Shown: positions 52,817 through 62,614, numbered from the stretch's first letter. The stretch: DNA of 64,000 nt from an uncultured Clostridium sp. (GCA_946553025.1 CAMNRM010000014.1:22116-86115), one strand, 5' to 3'. Notes: generated from the letters alone by a model not told the origin. Translations and numbers: made by a program.

Positions 52817-53923
52817 TTAATTGACCGGAGTAGCCGGATACAGGCTGCGGTCAAATACAAAACAGTTATCCGTCGTACTTGAATAAGCCGCCATCTGTGC
52901 ATCCGTCCAAAGGCAGAAATATCCCCCGAGCCTTCTTGGCGTGGCGTCAAAATGATACCATCCGTCACCGCAGTTGACCAGATTCCAGTAATGATGATTG
53001 TCCGTAGAGCGGATAACTTCCATACACTGAATCCCGCACCGGGTTAAAAGAGCCTGCGAAACCGAAAAATACGTATAGCAGTCGCCGTGCCTCCTTCGCA
53101 TTCCCTGGTAGGCTTCCGTCACCCAGTCCCTGCTGGTCGAACTCCCGGCATAGCGGAAATTTCTGCGTATCCATGCATAAATTGCTTCTGCCTTCTGACG
53201 CTTGGTCATCGTCGGCGTTGTAATTCCTGCAAGGATCTGATCGCACATCTGATCGACCGCCCTGTGCAGTTCGGTCTTCTCCTCTTCCGGCGGAATAACC
53301 GTAATCGGCTTATAAGGCCAGAAATATGTACCTGCACCATTTTCGTCAAAATCATAGGTATCTTCACCGATTTTCACCCGCTCGTTCTGCACCATGGTAC
53401 CATTTTCCCGAAAATAATAAAGCACGCCGTCCAAATCCAAAAGCCCGGTCTTAGCATGTCCGGTTTCATCAAAATAATACCAGTATCCATCCATCTCCCG
53501 CCAGTCATTGGTTAAAAACGTGCCGTCCGGAAGGCGGAACATCCAGTGCACATCGTCCTTCATCCATCCTGTATAATCTGCAGGAAGCCTGGTGCTCACA
53601 CCGTTTTTGTCAAACCAGTAAATACCGCCGTCCAGAACCACCGTCCGGTCAGCAACCATCTTTCCGCTGTCCATGCGGGAATAATACCAGTTCCCGTCCA
53701 CCAGATACCAGCCCACCCATACATAGCCTTCTTCATTAAAATAGTACCAGTTTTCCTCCTCGTCCTGATACCAGCCCGTCCTGCGGCTTCCATCTTCTTC
53801 AACACAGATAAGCCGCCCGTCCTCAAACGTAAGCTGCCCTCCGTAAACCGCCATGCCAGCACCGCAGGACAACGCACCGCATAACAGGCCGGAAGCTAAC
53901 ACCGCCGGAAATTTCTTTTTCAT
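52817..53923 (-). CDS. Secreted transglutaminase-like protein with cell-wall-binding repeats
   Basis: A signal peptide is followed by five to six aromatic choline/glucan-binding-type repeats (GWYQDEEENWYYFNEEG, DGYWYYFDETGHAKTG), then a transglutaminase-like cysteine-protease domain: RHGDCYTYF (Cys282), HHYWNLV (His311), WYHFDATP (Asp326). It probably binds the wall and cleaves or cross-links peptides. ATG 53923 is preferred, with AAAGGGG upstream, over 53947. It heads the Dlt-like operon 130 bases before the carrier gene. Confidence 0.85.
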   Translation of the reverse strand: MKKKFPAVLASGLLCGALSCGAGMAVYGGQLTFEDGRLICVEEDGSRRTGWYQDEEENWYYFNEEGYVWVGWYLVDGNWYYSRMDSGKMVADRTVVLDGGIYWFDKNGVSTRLPADYTGWMKDDVHWMFRLPDGTFLTNDWREMDGYWYYFDETGHAKTGLLDLDGVLYYFRENGTMVQNERVKIGEDTYDFDENGAGTYFWPYKPITVIPPEEEKTELHRAVDQMCDQILAGITTPTMTKRQKAEAIYAWIRRNFRYAGSSTSRDWVTEAYQGMRRRHGDCYTYFSVSQALLTRCGIQCMEVIRSTDNHHYWNLVNCGDGWYHFDATPRRLGGYFCLWTDAQMAAYSSTTDNCFVFDRSLYPATPVN

Positions 53924-54064
53924 TCTCAAAACCCCTTTCTGCTGCAAGCTTTAATAAGCTGCACAGCTTTTACTAACAACAAAATCATTTATCATAAATC
54001 TACACACAAGTTTACTGTAAATACAATAAAAAGTCAATAAACCCGGACATTGTTTTGTCTGAAA

Positions 54065-54079
54065 GTTACTGTTCACACG
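54065..54079. repeat. Dispersed GTTACTGTTCAC motif, copy 2
   Basis: GTTACTGTTCACACG is identical to 22924-22938. It lies in the divergent gap between the transglutaminase and RpiR genes, followed by a further GTTCAC. Confidence 0.6.
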
Positions 54080-54210
54080 TTCACCGTTTACGCTTCACAT
54101 ACCATTCACATCCTGGCAATTACCCCTTGAGCAAATAAAAAAAAGAATATATAATAAATCCATGCTTCTGATCACCAGCACCATACAAAAAGAAAGGCTG
54201 TCGATGAACT

Positions 54211-54975
54211 ATGACCTTTGATGAGCGCATATACCAGTATGAATTTCAAATGAACGACACTGACGATGAAATTGTAAGTTATATTCAAAAAAACCGTGCC
54301 AACATTATGGACTTTTCCATCCAGAAAATCGCAGCCGATCTCTATATTGCCCCAAATTCGGTTATGCGGCTGGCAAAAAAACTGGGGTACAGCGGATTTT
54401 CAGAACTAAAGTTTTCTCTTCAGAATGAGGAAAAACCTGGAAATGAAAAACAAACCCTCAGCAGCCAGCTTTTGGGGCAGCTTCCCATGAATATTGTCAA
54501 AACTCTGGATACGCTCGATGAAAACATTCTGAAAAAAACCGTACAAAAAATGTACAATGCCCGGTGCTGTATCTTTGCAGGCGTGGGAGATTCCAGCTAC
54601 TTCTGCGAAATCTTTGGGAAAAATCTTCGCTGCCTGGATGTATCGGTACAGTATTTCACGCAAATCCACGATATGTTCTATGCCGTTCGCCACGGAAATG
54701 CACATGATTTATTAATTGTCATCAGCGCCAGGGGTATCAATCCCCGGCTTCTGGAATTGTCCAAAGAAGCACACCGCCTTGGAATGCAGGTAGTCAGCAT
54801 TACCCATTGCTATCCCAATCCGCTGCAGCAGTCTTCCGATATTAATCTCTATTTTTGGGGAGAAGATCGGGAAATTCAGGGCTATAACGTTACCGATCGA
54901 AGCGGATTGATGGTATTAATCCGACTGCTCAGCGAAGAATTTTGGAACCGATACATGGGCAGGGAAAAGGAATAG
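54211..54975 (+). CDS. RpiR-family transcriptional regulator
   Basis: An N-terminal helix-turn-helix (FSIQKIAADLYIAPNSVMRL, then KKLGYSGFSELKF) is joined to a C-terminal SIS sugar-phosphate-binding domain (IFAGVGDSSYF, LLIVISARGINP). RpiR regulators respond to sugar phosphates. It stands just before the PTS and mannosidase genes and probably controls them through the palindrome at 55060. The start ATG 54211 is the only workable one; an earlier ATG at 54204 hits a stop at once. Confidence 0.9.
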   Translation: MTFDERIYQYEFQMNDTDDEIVSYIQKNRANIMDFSIQKIAADLYIAPNSVMRLAKKLGYSGFSELKFSLQNEEKPGNEKQTLSSQLLGQLPMNIVKTLDTLDENILKKTVQKMYNARCCIFAGVGDSSYFCEIFGKNLRCLDVSVQYFTQIHDMFYAVRHGNAHDLLIVISARGINPRLLELSKEAHRLGMQVVSITHCYPNPLQQSSDINLYFWGEDREIQGYNVTDRSGLMVLIRLLSEEFWNRYMGREKE

Positions 54976-55016
54976 TTACGGTTTACAGAAACAAAAAAAC
55001 AGGTGACAAATCTGTG

Positions 55017-55051
55017 GGGAATGGTGTATTTTTACACAATTCCCTGTTTTT
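55017..55051 (+). terminator. Terminator after the RpiR gene
   Basis: GGGAATGGTGTA (55017-55028) pairs with TACACAATTCCC (55033-55044) with one mismatch, followed by TGTTTTT. Confidence 0.85.
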
Positions 55052-55059
55052 ATGTGCAT

Positions 55060-55088
55060 AAATGACCAAAAATAAGTTTTTGCCATTT
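55060..55088. promoter_or_regulatory. Operator-like palindrome before the PTS gene
   Basis: AAATGACCAAAAA and TTTTTGCCATTT are mirror arms; 11 of 14 base pairs are symmetric. It ends five bases before the extended -10 at 55093, so a bound RpiR protein would block transcription. Confidence 0.65.
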
Positions 55089-55092
55089 TTTA

Positions 55093-55101
55093 TGCTATAG
55101 T
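55093..55101 (+). promoter_or_regulatory. Extended -10 of the PTS/mannosidase operon
   Basis: TGCTATAGT is a good extended -10. No clear -35 is present, as expected for this promoter type. Confidence 0.6.
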
Positions 55102-55135
55102 ACGGTTATCAAATCAAACAGGAAGGGGAAAAACA

Positions 55136-57040
55136 ATGAATCTTCAGAATGTGACGAGTAAGCAGCTCATTACGCTGGAAGCTGATTTTTCCACAAAAAC
55201 AGAAGTTATCAACTATCTGATTGATCAGCTGGACAAGGCCGGAAAACTGAAATCGAAGAAAGAATTTTACAAGGCGGTTATGGAAAGGGAGGCTATTTCG
55301 GAAACGGGAATTGATATGGGAATGGCTATTCCGCACGGAAAAAGCAGTGCAGTAAAAGAAGCCGCATTTGCAGCCGTAACCTTAAAAAAACCTATTGCCG
55401 ACTGGGAAAGCGTAGTGCCGGGAAATCAGGTAAGTATAGCTTTTCTGCTGGCTATTCCCGAGGCAGAGGCAGGAAGCACTCACCTGGAGCTTTTAGCGGA
55501 ATTAATGACAAAAGTATCCAATCCTTCTTACCTGGAAAGTTTAAAACAGGCCAAAACCATCGATGAATTCTATACACGGCTGGGGAGCGGAGAAGAAAAG
55601 AAAACAGCAAACGCAGCGGTCTACAAAAAATCCATCGTTGCTGTTACGGCATGTCCGGCAGGAATCGCCCATACCTATATGGCTGCCGAAGCTTTAGTAC
55701 AGGCCGGGGAAGCCTTAGGGGTAAAAGTATATGTGGAAAAACAGGGAGCAAACGGTGTTGAAGACCGCCACACCAGCCAGAGATTAAGAGAAGCAGATGC
55801 AGCTGTTTTTGCCGTAGATGTAGCAGTAAAAGACAGTGAACGCTTCAGCCACCTGCCCATTTATAAAACAAAGGTTGCCGCACCTTTAAAAGATGCCAGA
55901 GGAATCATTGAGGCAGCACTCGCTCTGGCAGAACAGAAGGGAAAAGGAACATATCAGGAAAATGCATCCGATACCACGGGCAGGGAAAGCACAGCCGGCG
56001 AAATCAAACGTGCCGTAATGACCGGTGTTTCCTATATTATTCCGATTATTGTTGCGGGCGGCATGATTAATGCATTTGCTGTTTTAATCGCCCAGAGTTT
56101 TGGACTGCAGGCCCTCTATGATATGGAAAACAGCTGGCTGTGGCTGTTCCGGAAAATGGGCGGCAATACATTGGGAACATTGATGATTCCCATGCTGTCT
56201 GCCTACATGGCCTATTCGTTAGGCGATAAAACTGCACTGGCTCCTGGTTTTGCCGCAGGAATTGCAGCAAATTTAATTAACGGAGGGTTTCTCTGCGGCA
56301 TGTTGGGCGGCCTGGTTGCCGGTTATTCGGTAAGGGTGCTGCGTCATTATATTCCCGCTAAAGGTGTGCTCGCAGGTTTTGTATCTTTCTGGGTATATCC
56401 GGTTGTCAGCTCATTAATTGTCGGCATAGTGTTATTCTTCTTTTTAGGAAAACCGGTGGCATGGCTGAACCAGGGACTTATACAAATGCTTGGCAAAATG
56501 AGCGGTTCCAATGCCGCCCTTCTTGGTGCAATTATCGGTATCATGGTATCCTTTGATTTAGGAGGCCCGGTAAACAAAGCCGCCTATACCTTCTGTGTCG
56601 GTGCCATGGCGGAAGGAATATTAATGCCCTATGCTGCTTTTGCATCCATTAAAATGGTTTCCGCATTTGCTGTTACCTTTTCAACTCTGGGATTTAAAAA
56701 GTACTTTACAAAAGAAGAACAAGAAGCAGGAATGTCCACCTGGATTCTGGGACTGGCAGGTATCACCGAAGGCGCAATTCCGGTGATGATGGCCGATCCT
56801 CTCCGCGTAATCCCTGCCCTCTGTGCCGGTTCAGCCGTGACCGGTGCCATCATTGCCGTATGCAATATCGGGTTAGATGTGCCGGGCGCAGGTATTTTCT
56901 CCATGTTCTTATTAAAGGACGGAAGTTCTGCACTGATGAATGCCCTGATCTGGTTCTTTGCATCCGTACTCGGTGCGGCAATTTCAACCGTAATTCTTGT
57001 CGCATTAAAGAAAATAAAGGCATCCGCTAAAAACGCATAA
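55136..57040 (+). CDS. PTS EIIABC, fructose/mannosylglycerate family
   Basis: One polypeptide carries IIA (His67 in MAIPHGKS), IIB (Cys173 in VTACPAGIAHTYMAAEAL) and a membrane IIC domain (from about 290, with VSFDLGGPVNKAAYTFC). It imports and phosphorylates a sugar, and the fused order matches FruA and MngA. A GH38 alpha-mannosidase follows 30 bases later, so mannosylglycerate or an alpha-mannoside is the likely substrate. AAGGGG precedes ATG. Confidence 0.92.
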   Translation: MNLQNVTSKQLITLEADFSTKTEVINYLIDQLDKAGKLKSKKEFYKAVMEREAISETGIDMGMAIPHGKSSAVKEAAFAAVTLKKPIADWESVVPGNQVSIAFLLAIPEAEAGSTHLELLAELMTKVSNPSYLESLKQAKTIDEFYTRLGSGEEKKTANAAVYKKSIVAVTACPAGIAHTYMAAEALVQAGEALGVKVYVEKQGANGVEDRHTSQRLREADAAVFAVDVAVKDSERFSHLPIYKTKVAAPLKDARGIIEAALALAEQKGKGTYQENASDTTGRESTAGEIKRAVMTGVSYIIPIIVAGGMINAFAVLIAQSFGLQALYDMENSWLWLFRKMGGNTLGTLMIPMLSAYMAYSLGDKTALAPGFAAGIAANLINGGFLCGMLGGLVAGYSVRVLRHYIPAKGVLAGFVSFWVYPVVSSLIVGIVLFFFLGKPVAWLNQGLIQMLGKMSGSNAALLGAIIGIMVSFDLGGPVNKAAYTFCVGAMAEGILMPYAAFASIKMVSAFAVTFSTLGFKKYFTKEEQEAGMSTWILGLAGITEGAIPVMMADPLRVIPALCAGSAVTGAIIAVCNIGLDVPGAGIFSMFLLKDGSSALMNALIWFFASVLGAAISTVILVALKKIKASAKNA

Positions 57041-57070
57041 TTTAAAAAAACAGGAAAGCAGGAAACAACT

Positions 57071-59671
57071 ATGGCAACTCAGGTGCACATCGTGCCGCAT
57101 TTCCACTGGGACAGAGAGTGGTATTTTACAGCAGAAGAATCAAAAATCTTATTGGTCAATGATATGGAAGAAGTGTTGACCATGTTGGAAACAAAAAAAG
57201 ATTACCCTTACTTTGTTCTCGATGGGCAAACGGCTGTTTTAGAAGATTATTTTTCCATTAAGCCGGAAAATAAAGAACGGGTAAAACAATTCGTCGAGGC
57301 CGGAAAATTAATTATCGGACCATGGTATACGCAGACCGATGAAATGGTTGTCGGCGGAGAATCCATCGTAAGAAACCTTTTATACGGACAAAAAGACTGT
57401 GCAGAATTTGGCCCGTCCATGATGATTGGCTATTTGCCGGATTCCTTTGGGCAAAGCGCAAGAATGCCGCAAATCCTAAATGGTTTTGGAATAACCAGAA
57501 GCATGTTCTGGCGGGGAGCCTCTGAGCGAAAAGGTTCCCATAAAACCGAATTTATCTGGCGCGATGACGAAGGGTCACAGGTCACGGTTTTGCTTCTTCC
57601 CTTAGGCTATGCAATTGGAAAATATCTTCCAACAGACCCTCAGGCACTGGAAAAGCGAATGAAAAAATATCTGCCTGTACTGGATGCAGGAGCAACCACC
57701 GAACACATCCTGCTTCCCAACGGCCACGATCAAATGCCCGTACAGAAAAATATTGATGAGGTCATGGAAAGCTTAAAAACGCTTTATCCTGAACGAAATT
57801 TTTTTCTCAGCCGGTATGAACATGTCTTTGATGAAGTCGAACAGCAAAAAAATCTGGATGTACTTCACGGCGAATTTCTGGACGGAAAATATATGCGGGT
57901 GCACCGCAGCATTTATTCCTCCAGAGCCGACTTAAAAGCCATGAATACACGGATTGAGCATAAGATTACAAATATTTTAGAGCCCCTGGCCTCCATTGCC
58001 TATAAGCTTGGATTTACCTATTACCACGGGCTGATCGAAGCAATTTGGAAAGAACTGCTGAAAAACCACGCCCATGATTCCATCGGCTGCTGCTGCAGTG
58101 ATAAGGTTCACCGGGCAATCGCTGACAGGTTCTTTTTAGCCGAAGAACGTACAGACGGGCTGATTGAATTCTATAAAAGAAAAATTACCGATGCCATAAG
58201 CTGTGAAATCGCTTTGGATAAATTAACGGTATTTAACCTCCTCCCTTACGAACGCTTTGGCGTATTTCAGGGGGAAGTCATCACAAAGATGAAAAATTTC
58301 ACGCTTATGCGCCCGGACGGTACAAAGGTAGATTATCAGCTTATAGGAAAAGAAATCGTCGATGCCGGTCTGATTGACCGCCAGATTGTTCACTATGGAG
58401 ATTATGATCCCTTTATCCGCTATACCATTTTCATCAGGGACAGCGTACCTTCTATGGGCTACCAGACCTATCTTCTGATGCCGCAGGAAGGCTTGCGGGA
58501 AATAACCGGACAAACCAAGGAAAATCCGGTACTGGAAAATGCATACTATCGGATAAACATAGAACAAAACGGGACACTGACCATCTTTGATAAAAAAGAA
58601 CTTTGTGAATACAAAAATGTCCTGCTGGTCGAAGATGGCAGCGACGACGGGGACGGCTATGATTACTCCGAATTAAAAGACGACTTTGTCCTTACATCCG
58701 CAGATGCACATGCCGTTGCCACATGCACAGATCAGGGATGGAAGCAAAAGGCTGTTATCGCTTTTTCACTCAACATACCCAAAAATATCCAAAGCCGTAA
58801 AGAAAAGAAGAGGGATGGCCTGTTAAAGATTCAGTTTACCATAGAATTATATGACAATTCCCATCTCATCGGTGTACATTTTGCGGCAGATAATCATGCC
58901 ATGGATCACAGAGTCCGTGTCCTCCTGCCCGGAGGGAAGGCAGAATACTCGGTATGTGATAATCAATTTGGAAGGATTTGCAGACCGGTATATGATACGG
59001 CAATGGATGTTTGGGAAAGCGAACACTGGTCCGAACGCCCGGATTCCATTTATCCTTTTTTAAACTATGTAACCACAGACAGTACACAGGGGTTTGCTGT
59101 TATTACCGATTCCGTCCGTGAATATGAAGTCATCTGCGGGGAATGTTTTGGAAGTAAAAAAGAATACGATACCATTGCCCTTACCATGTTTAGAAGTGTC
59201 GGCGTACTTGGCAAGGAAGAACTGTGCCGCCGCCCGGGACGTCCTTCCGGCATTAAGATGGAAACCCCGGATTCACAGCTTTTAGGAAACTGCTGCTTTG
59301 ATTTTTCAATCACTACGGTGAAAGAAAATCTGGAAAAAACTGCAAAAGAAGCCGCAACACCTCTGGTTACTTATAACAAAATGCCCTATAACGCAATGAA
59401 GCTAAATCCATCCGACCAAACTGTACCCTATTGTTTCAGCCTGTTTAAAGAAGAAAAACATGAAATAATCATAAGTACGCTGAAAAAAGCAGAACGGGAA
59501 AATGGCCTGATTCTTCGCTTCTATAACGGAGGTTCAGAAAAAAAATCATGGAAATTAAGCGGTTCCTTTACTTCCATGGAAGCCGTTAATCTCAATGAAC
59601 AAAGATTAGATAATCAAGACAATGATGGGAGCATTGAAGTAAATCAGATAGAAACATGGCTGCTGAAGTAA
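57071..59671 (+). CDS. GH38 alpha-mannosidase (MngB-like)
   Basis: The N-terminal catalytic domain has VPHFHWDREWYF (His12, Asp14 as zinc ligands) and GYLPDSFGQSARMPQIL, where Asp124 is the nucleophile; HAHDSIGCCCSDKVH (from about residue 333) gives another zinc ligand. Beta-domains follow. At 866 residues it is close to MngB. It probably hydrolyses the phosphorylated mannoside brought in by the upstream PTS to mannose and a second product. No signal peptide, so it is cytoplasmic. Confidence 0.92.
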   Translation: MATQVHIVPHFHWDREWYFTAEESKILLVNDMEEVLTMLETKKDYPYFVLDGQTAVLEDYFSIKPENKERVKQFVEAGKLIIGPWYTQTDEMVVGGESIVRNLLYGQKDCAEFGPSMMIGYLPDSFGQSARMPQILNGFGITRSMFWRGASERKGSHKTEFIWRDDEGSQVTVLLLPLGYAIGKYLPTDPQALEKRMKKYLPVLDAGATTEHILLPNGHDQMPVQKNIDEVMESLKTLYPERNFFLSRYEHVFDEVEQQKNLDVLHGEFLDGKYMRVHRSIYSSRADLKAMNTRIEHKITNILEPLASIAYKLGFTYYHGLIEAIWKELLKNHAHDSIGCCCSDKVHRAIADRFFLAEERTDGLIEFYKRKITDAISCEIALDKLTVFNLLPYERFGVFQGEVITKMKNFTLMRPDGTKVDYQLIGKEIVDAGLIDRQIVHYGDYDPFIRYTIFIRDSVPSMGYQTYLLMPQEGLREITGQTKENPVLENAYYRINIEQNGTLTIFDKKELCEYKNVLLVEDGSDDGDGYDYSELKDDFVLTSADAHAVATCTDQGWKQKAVIAFSLNIPKNIQSRKEKKRDGLLKIQFTIELYDNSHLIGVHFAADNHAMDHRVRVLLPGGKAEYSVCDNQFGRICRPVYDTAMDVWESEHWSERPDSIYPFLNYVTTDSTQGFAVITDSVREYEVICGECFGSKKEYDTIALTMFRSVGVLGKEELCRRPGRPSGIKMETPDSQLLGNCCFDFSITTVKENLEKTAKEAATPLVTYNKMPYNAMKLNPSDQTVPYCFSLFKEEKHEIIISTLKKAERENGLILRFYNGGSEKKSWKLSGSFTSMEAVNLNEQRLDNQDNDGSIEVNQIETWLLK

Positions 59672-59712
59672 TTCTTTGAAATCAAAAACCAATCTTTCAG
59701 GGAAGTCGTAAT

Positions 59713-59750
59713 AAAAATGGGGTGTTCAAACCAGTGAATACCCCATTTTA
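59713..59750 (+). terminator. Terminator after the mannosidase gene
   Basis: AAAATGGGGT pairs with ACCCCATTTT, extended inside by GTTCA/TGAAT, before T-rich sequence. It ends the mannoside operon. Confidence 0.85.
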
Positions 59751-59790
59751 TCACATACTTTAATTGCTTTTATTTACATGAGCTTGTTCT

Positions 59791-59911
59791 CATGAACGTT
59801 TCGATTCTCATGCATTCATTCCTGTGATTTTTCATGAACGTTTCGGTTCTCATGCATTCACTCCTGCGATTTTTCATGAACGTTTCGGTTCTCATGCATT
59901 CACTCCTGCGA
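59791..59911. repeat. 42-bp tandem repeats at the MATE gene end
   Basis: Three near-identical units, each beginning CATGAACGTTTCG. The rightmost unit includes the MATE stop codon, so the array grew from the gene's 3' end. Confidence 0.88.
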
Positions 59912-61270
59912 CAACTCCGGCAGCACCGTAATCAGCATGGTCACATAGCAGGCCATTCCTCCGATAAAGTTAGAAATCGGTTCTGCCATAAAAATCCCGT
60001 CCACACCAAGCCCAAACAGGGACGGCAGCAGGACAATCATGGGAATCACGATAATCACCTTCCGGAAAATGGAGAAAAATACCGCCCTTTTTGATTTTCC
60101 CAGTGCCACGAACACGGACTGCCCGGCAAACTGTAAGGACATCATAAAAAATCCGAAATAGTAAATCTGCATCGCCGGGATGCCCGCTGCCACCAGTTCC
60201 TTGTCCTGGTTAAAGATCCGGATGAAAAATTCCGGAAAGCCGTGCACCAGGCTCCAGGCGGCGGTGGTGTAGATAACGGATACCACAGAGATAAAGACAA
60301 TGGCCTTTTTCACCCGCTTATATTCCTCTGCCCCATAGTTAAACCCCATAACGGGCTGCGCACTGTTGGTCAGACCCTGGACGGGAAGAGAGATAATCTC
60401 CCGCACGGAATTAACCACGGTCATCACGCCCACATAGAGATCCCCGCCATACCGGGACAGGCTGGCATTATACATCATCTGGACAAGGCTGTTGGTCACG
60501 GACATGGTAAAACCGGATAAACCAAGCCCGATAATGGCACGCACACGCCCGGACTGCAGACGAAATGCCTTCTTTTGCAGCTTTAAAATCGTCTTTTCCC
60601 CGGTCAGAAAACGGATAATCCACACCGCAGACAATCCCTGGGAAATCACGGTCGCCCAGGCGGCTCCCTGCACGCCCATATGGAAAACAAAGATAAACAG
60701 GGGATCTAATAGGATATTGGCCACGGCTCCCAGCAGCACCGTAAACATCCCAACCCTTCCAAAACCCTGGGAGTTAATAAAGCTGTTCATCCCCAGCCCC
60801 ACCATCACAAAAACGCTTCCCAAAAGATAAATCGTCACATAGGACTCGGCATAGGGCAGGGTCGCCTCGGAAGCCCCCAGAAGATACAAGAGAGGACGCT
60901 TCCACCACAGACCTAAAACGGTCAGGACAACTCCGCACCCCAGCATAAGGATAAAGGAATTGCCCATAATCAACTCGGCTTCCCGGTCATTTCCCCGTCC
61001 CCGCTCAATCGAGCACAGAGGAGCGCCGCCCATGCCGAATAAATTGGCAAATGCTATCACAATAGAAATCACCGGAAGACAGATCCCCAGACCCGTCAGC
61101 GCCATCGTGGCATTTTCCGGTATCCTTCCAATGTACATCCGGTCAATAATATTATATAAAACGTTAATCAACTGGGCAAACGTCATCGGCACAGCAAGCC
61201 GCACAATATTCCGGACAATACTTCCCTTGGAAAAATCGTTTTGTTGTTTTTGTGTGTATGAAGAAGCCAT
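59900..61270 (-). CDS. MATE-family efflux transporter
   Basis: A 456-residue membrane protein with twelve predicted helices in two halves. The motifs LAVPMTFAQLINVLYNIID, near the N-terminus, and GQSVFVALGKSKRA in the second half are typical of MATE multidrug exporters driven by Na+ or H+. It follows the amidohydrolase gene by 12 bases and may move a product or substrate of it. The exported compound is unknown. Confidence 0.9.
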   Translation of the reverse strand: MASSYTQKQQNDFSKGSIVRNIVRLAVPMTFAQLINVLYNIIDRMYIGRIPENATMALTGLGICLPVISIVIAFANLFGMGGAPLCSIERGRGNDREAELIMGNSFILMLGCGVVLTVLGLWWKRPLLYLLGASEATLPYAESYVTIYLLGSVFVMVGLGMNSFINSQGFGRVGMFTVLLGAVANILLDPLFIFVFHMGVQGAAWATVISQGLSAVWIIRFLTGEKTILKLQKKAFRLQSGRVRAIIGLGLSGFTMSVTNSLVQMMYNASLSRYGGDLYVGVMTVVNSVREIISLPVQGLTNSAQPVMGFNYGAEEYKRVKKAIVFISVVSVIYTTAAWSLVHGFPEFFIRIFNQDKELVAAGIPAMQIYYFGFFMMSLQFAGQSVFVALGKSKRAVFFSIFRKVIIVIPMIVLLPSLFGLGVDGIFMAEPISNFIGGMACYVTMLITVLPELSQE

Positions 61271-61282
61271 TGTTTTCCCTCA

Positions 61283-62614
61283 CTAAATCCCAGCCCTCCC
61301 GGCAATCTCTTTCATCCTCTTTTCACATTCCCGGATAACCTCTTCCTCGTCAATGGTCAGCACCTTCCGATCCTTCATCACCAGCTTCCCGTCAATCACC
61401 GAATCCACCACATCGTGCCCGGAGGCGCAGTCCACCAGAGTATTTAATAGGTTGTGCGTCGGCATAAGGTGGGGCTGCATAATATTTATCGTAATAAAAT
61501 CTGCCTTCTTACCCTCTTCCACGGTTCCCAGAATATCTTCATGCTGCAAAGCCTGCGCCCCGCCCATCGTTGCCATGGTCAGCAGGTCTTTTGCACAGAT
61601 CACATCCGGGTCAAAAATCGGAAGTCCCCAGTAAGCCATCGTCCCGTAAAGCAAAATCTTCATCTCGGCAAACAGGCTTAAATTCGATCTGGCCGCCCCG
61701 TCACAGCCCAGCCCAAGGGAAATCTTATTCTGTAAAATCCTCGGCGTCTTCGGGAATCCATGATTGGCGTAATTCGCCCTTGGGCAATGTATCAGCTTCA
61801 CCTGATGTTCTCCCAGCCGGTCAATATCCCTCTCGGAAAGCACCACATTGTGCGCCGTTAAAAGATTCGGCCCCAGCACACCCATATCTTCCAGAAACTC
61901 TGCCGGGCGCTTCCCATAATGCTGAAGGCAAAAACTTACCTCATCCTTGTGCTCACACAGATGGGCATGAATTCCTGTTTTCAGCCGCCTTGCCTCTGTG
62001 CCAATCTCCCGGATCAGTTCCGGCGAACAGGTCATCACCTGGCGGATGGCAAACCAGATATCAATCCGTCCGTCCCCTGCCCCCTGGTATTTCTCATATA
62101 AATCCTGTGTAAGCTGCATATTTTTTTCGGCACTCATCTTCATGGAATCCGGAATAGCGCCCCCTATATCCATCGTCGATCGGGCAATTGCCGCACGCAT
62201 CCCCGATTCCTTTACCGCCTCCGCCACATCGCCCATGTGCGTGGAGCCTGATTCTGCAAATGCGGTCGTTCCCGACTTAATCATCTCCAGACATGCAAGC
62301 TTTGCGCTGTAGTAGCAGTCCTCCGGCGTTAAATTGCTCTCAAACGGCACCAATATCCTGGTCCAGACCATGGGATACTCATTCGCCGTCCGTCCGCGAA
62401 GAAGCTGCTGACAGGTGTGGGTGTGCCCGTCAATCAGTCCCGGCATAACCAGCTTTCCCCTGCCGGAAATAACCTCCTTCGCCTCCCCTGCATTATCTGC
62501 AGCCGCATCGACAATTTTCACTATCCGCGAATCCTTAACATAAATATTCTGCCCTTCCTTCACCGAAAAATCCGGCATAAGCACCGAAACATTTTGAATA
62601 AAAAGATCAAACAT
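61283..62614 (-). CDS. Amidohydrolase of the SAH/MTA deaminase-chlorohydrolase group
   Basis: A metal-dependent hydrolase with a TIM-barrel. Metal ligands are visible as IDGHTHTCQQ (His64, His66), GIHAHLCEH, LTAHNVV and LGCDGAA. The group deaminates S-adenosylhomocysteine, methylthioadenosine or similar purines, or removes chloride or amino groups from triazines. ADFITINI near the end is the usual closing motif. It shares an operon with the MATE transporter. The exact substrate is open. Confidence 0.87.
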   Translation of the reverse strand: MFDLFIQNVSVLMPDFSVKEGQNIYVKDSRIVKIVDAAADNAGEAKEVISGRGKLVMPGLIDGHTHTCQQLLRGRTANEYPMVWTRILVPFESNLTPEDCYYSAKLACLEMIKSGTTAFAESGSTHMGDVAEAVKESGMRAAIARSTMDIGGAIPDSMKMSAEKNMQLTQDLYEKYQGAGDGRIDIWFAIRQVMTCSPELIREIGTEARRLKTGIHAHLCEHKDEVSFCLQHYGKRPAEFLEDMGVLGPNLLTAHNVVLSERDIDRLGEHQVKLIHCPRANYANHGFPKTPRILQNKISLGLGCDGAARSNLSLFAEMKILLYGTMAYWGLPIFDPDVICAKDLLTMATMGGAQALQHEDILGTVEEGKKADFITINIMQPHLMPTHNLLNTLVDCASGHDVVDSVIDGKLVMKDRKVLTIDEEEVIRECEKRMKEIAGRAGI

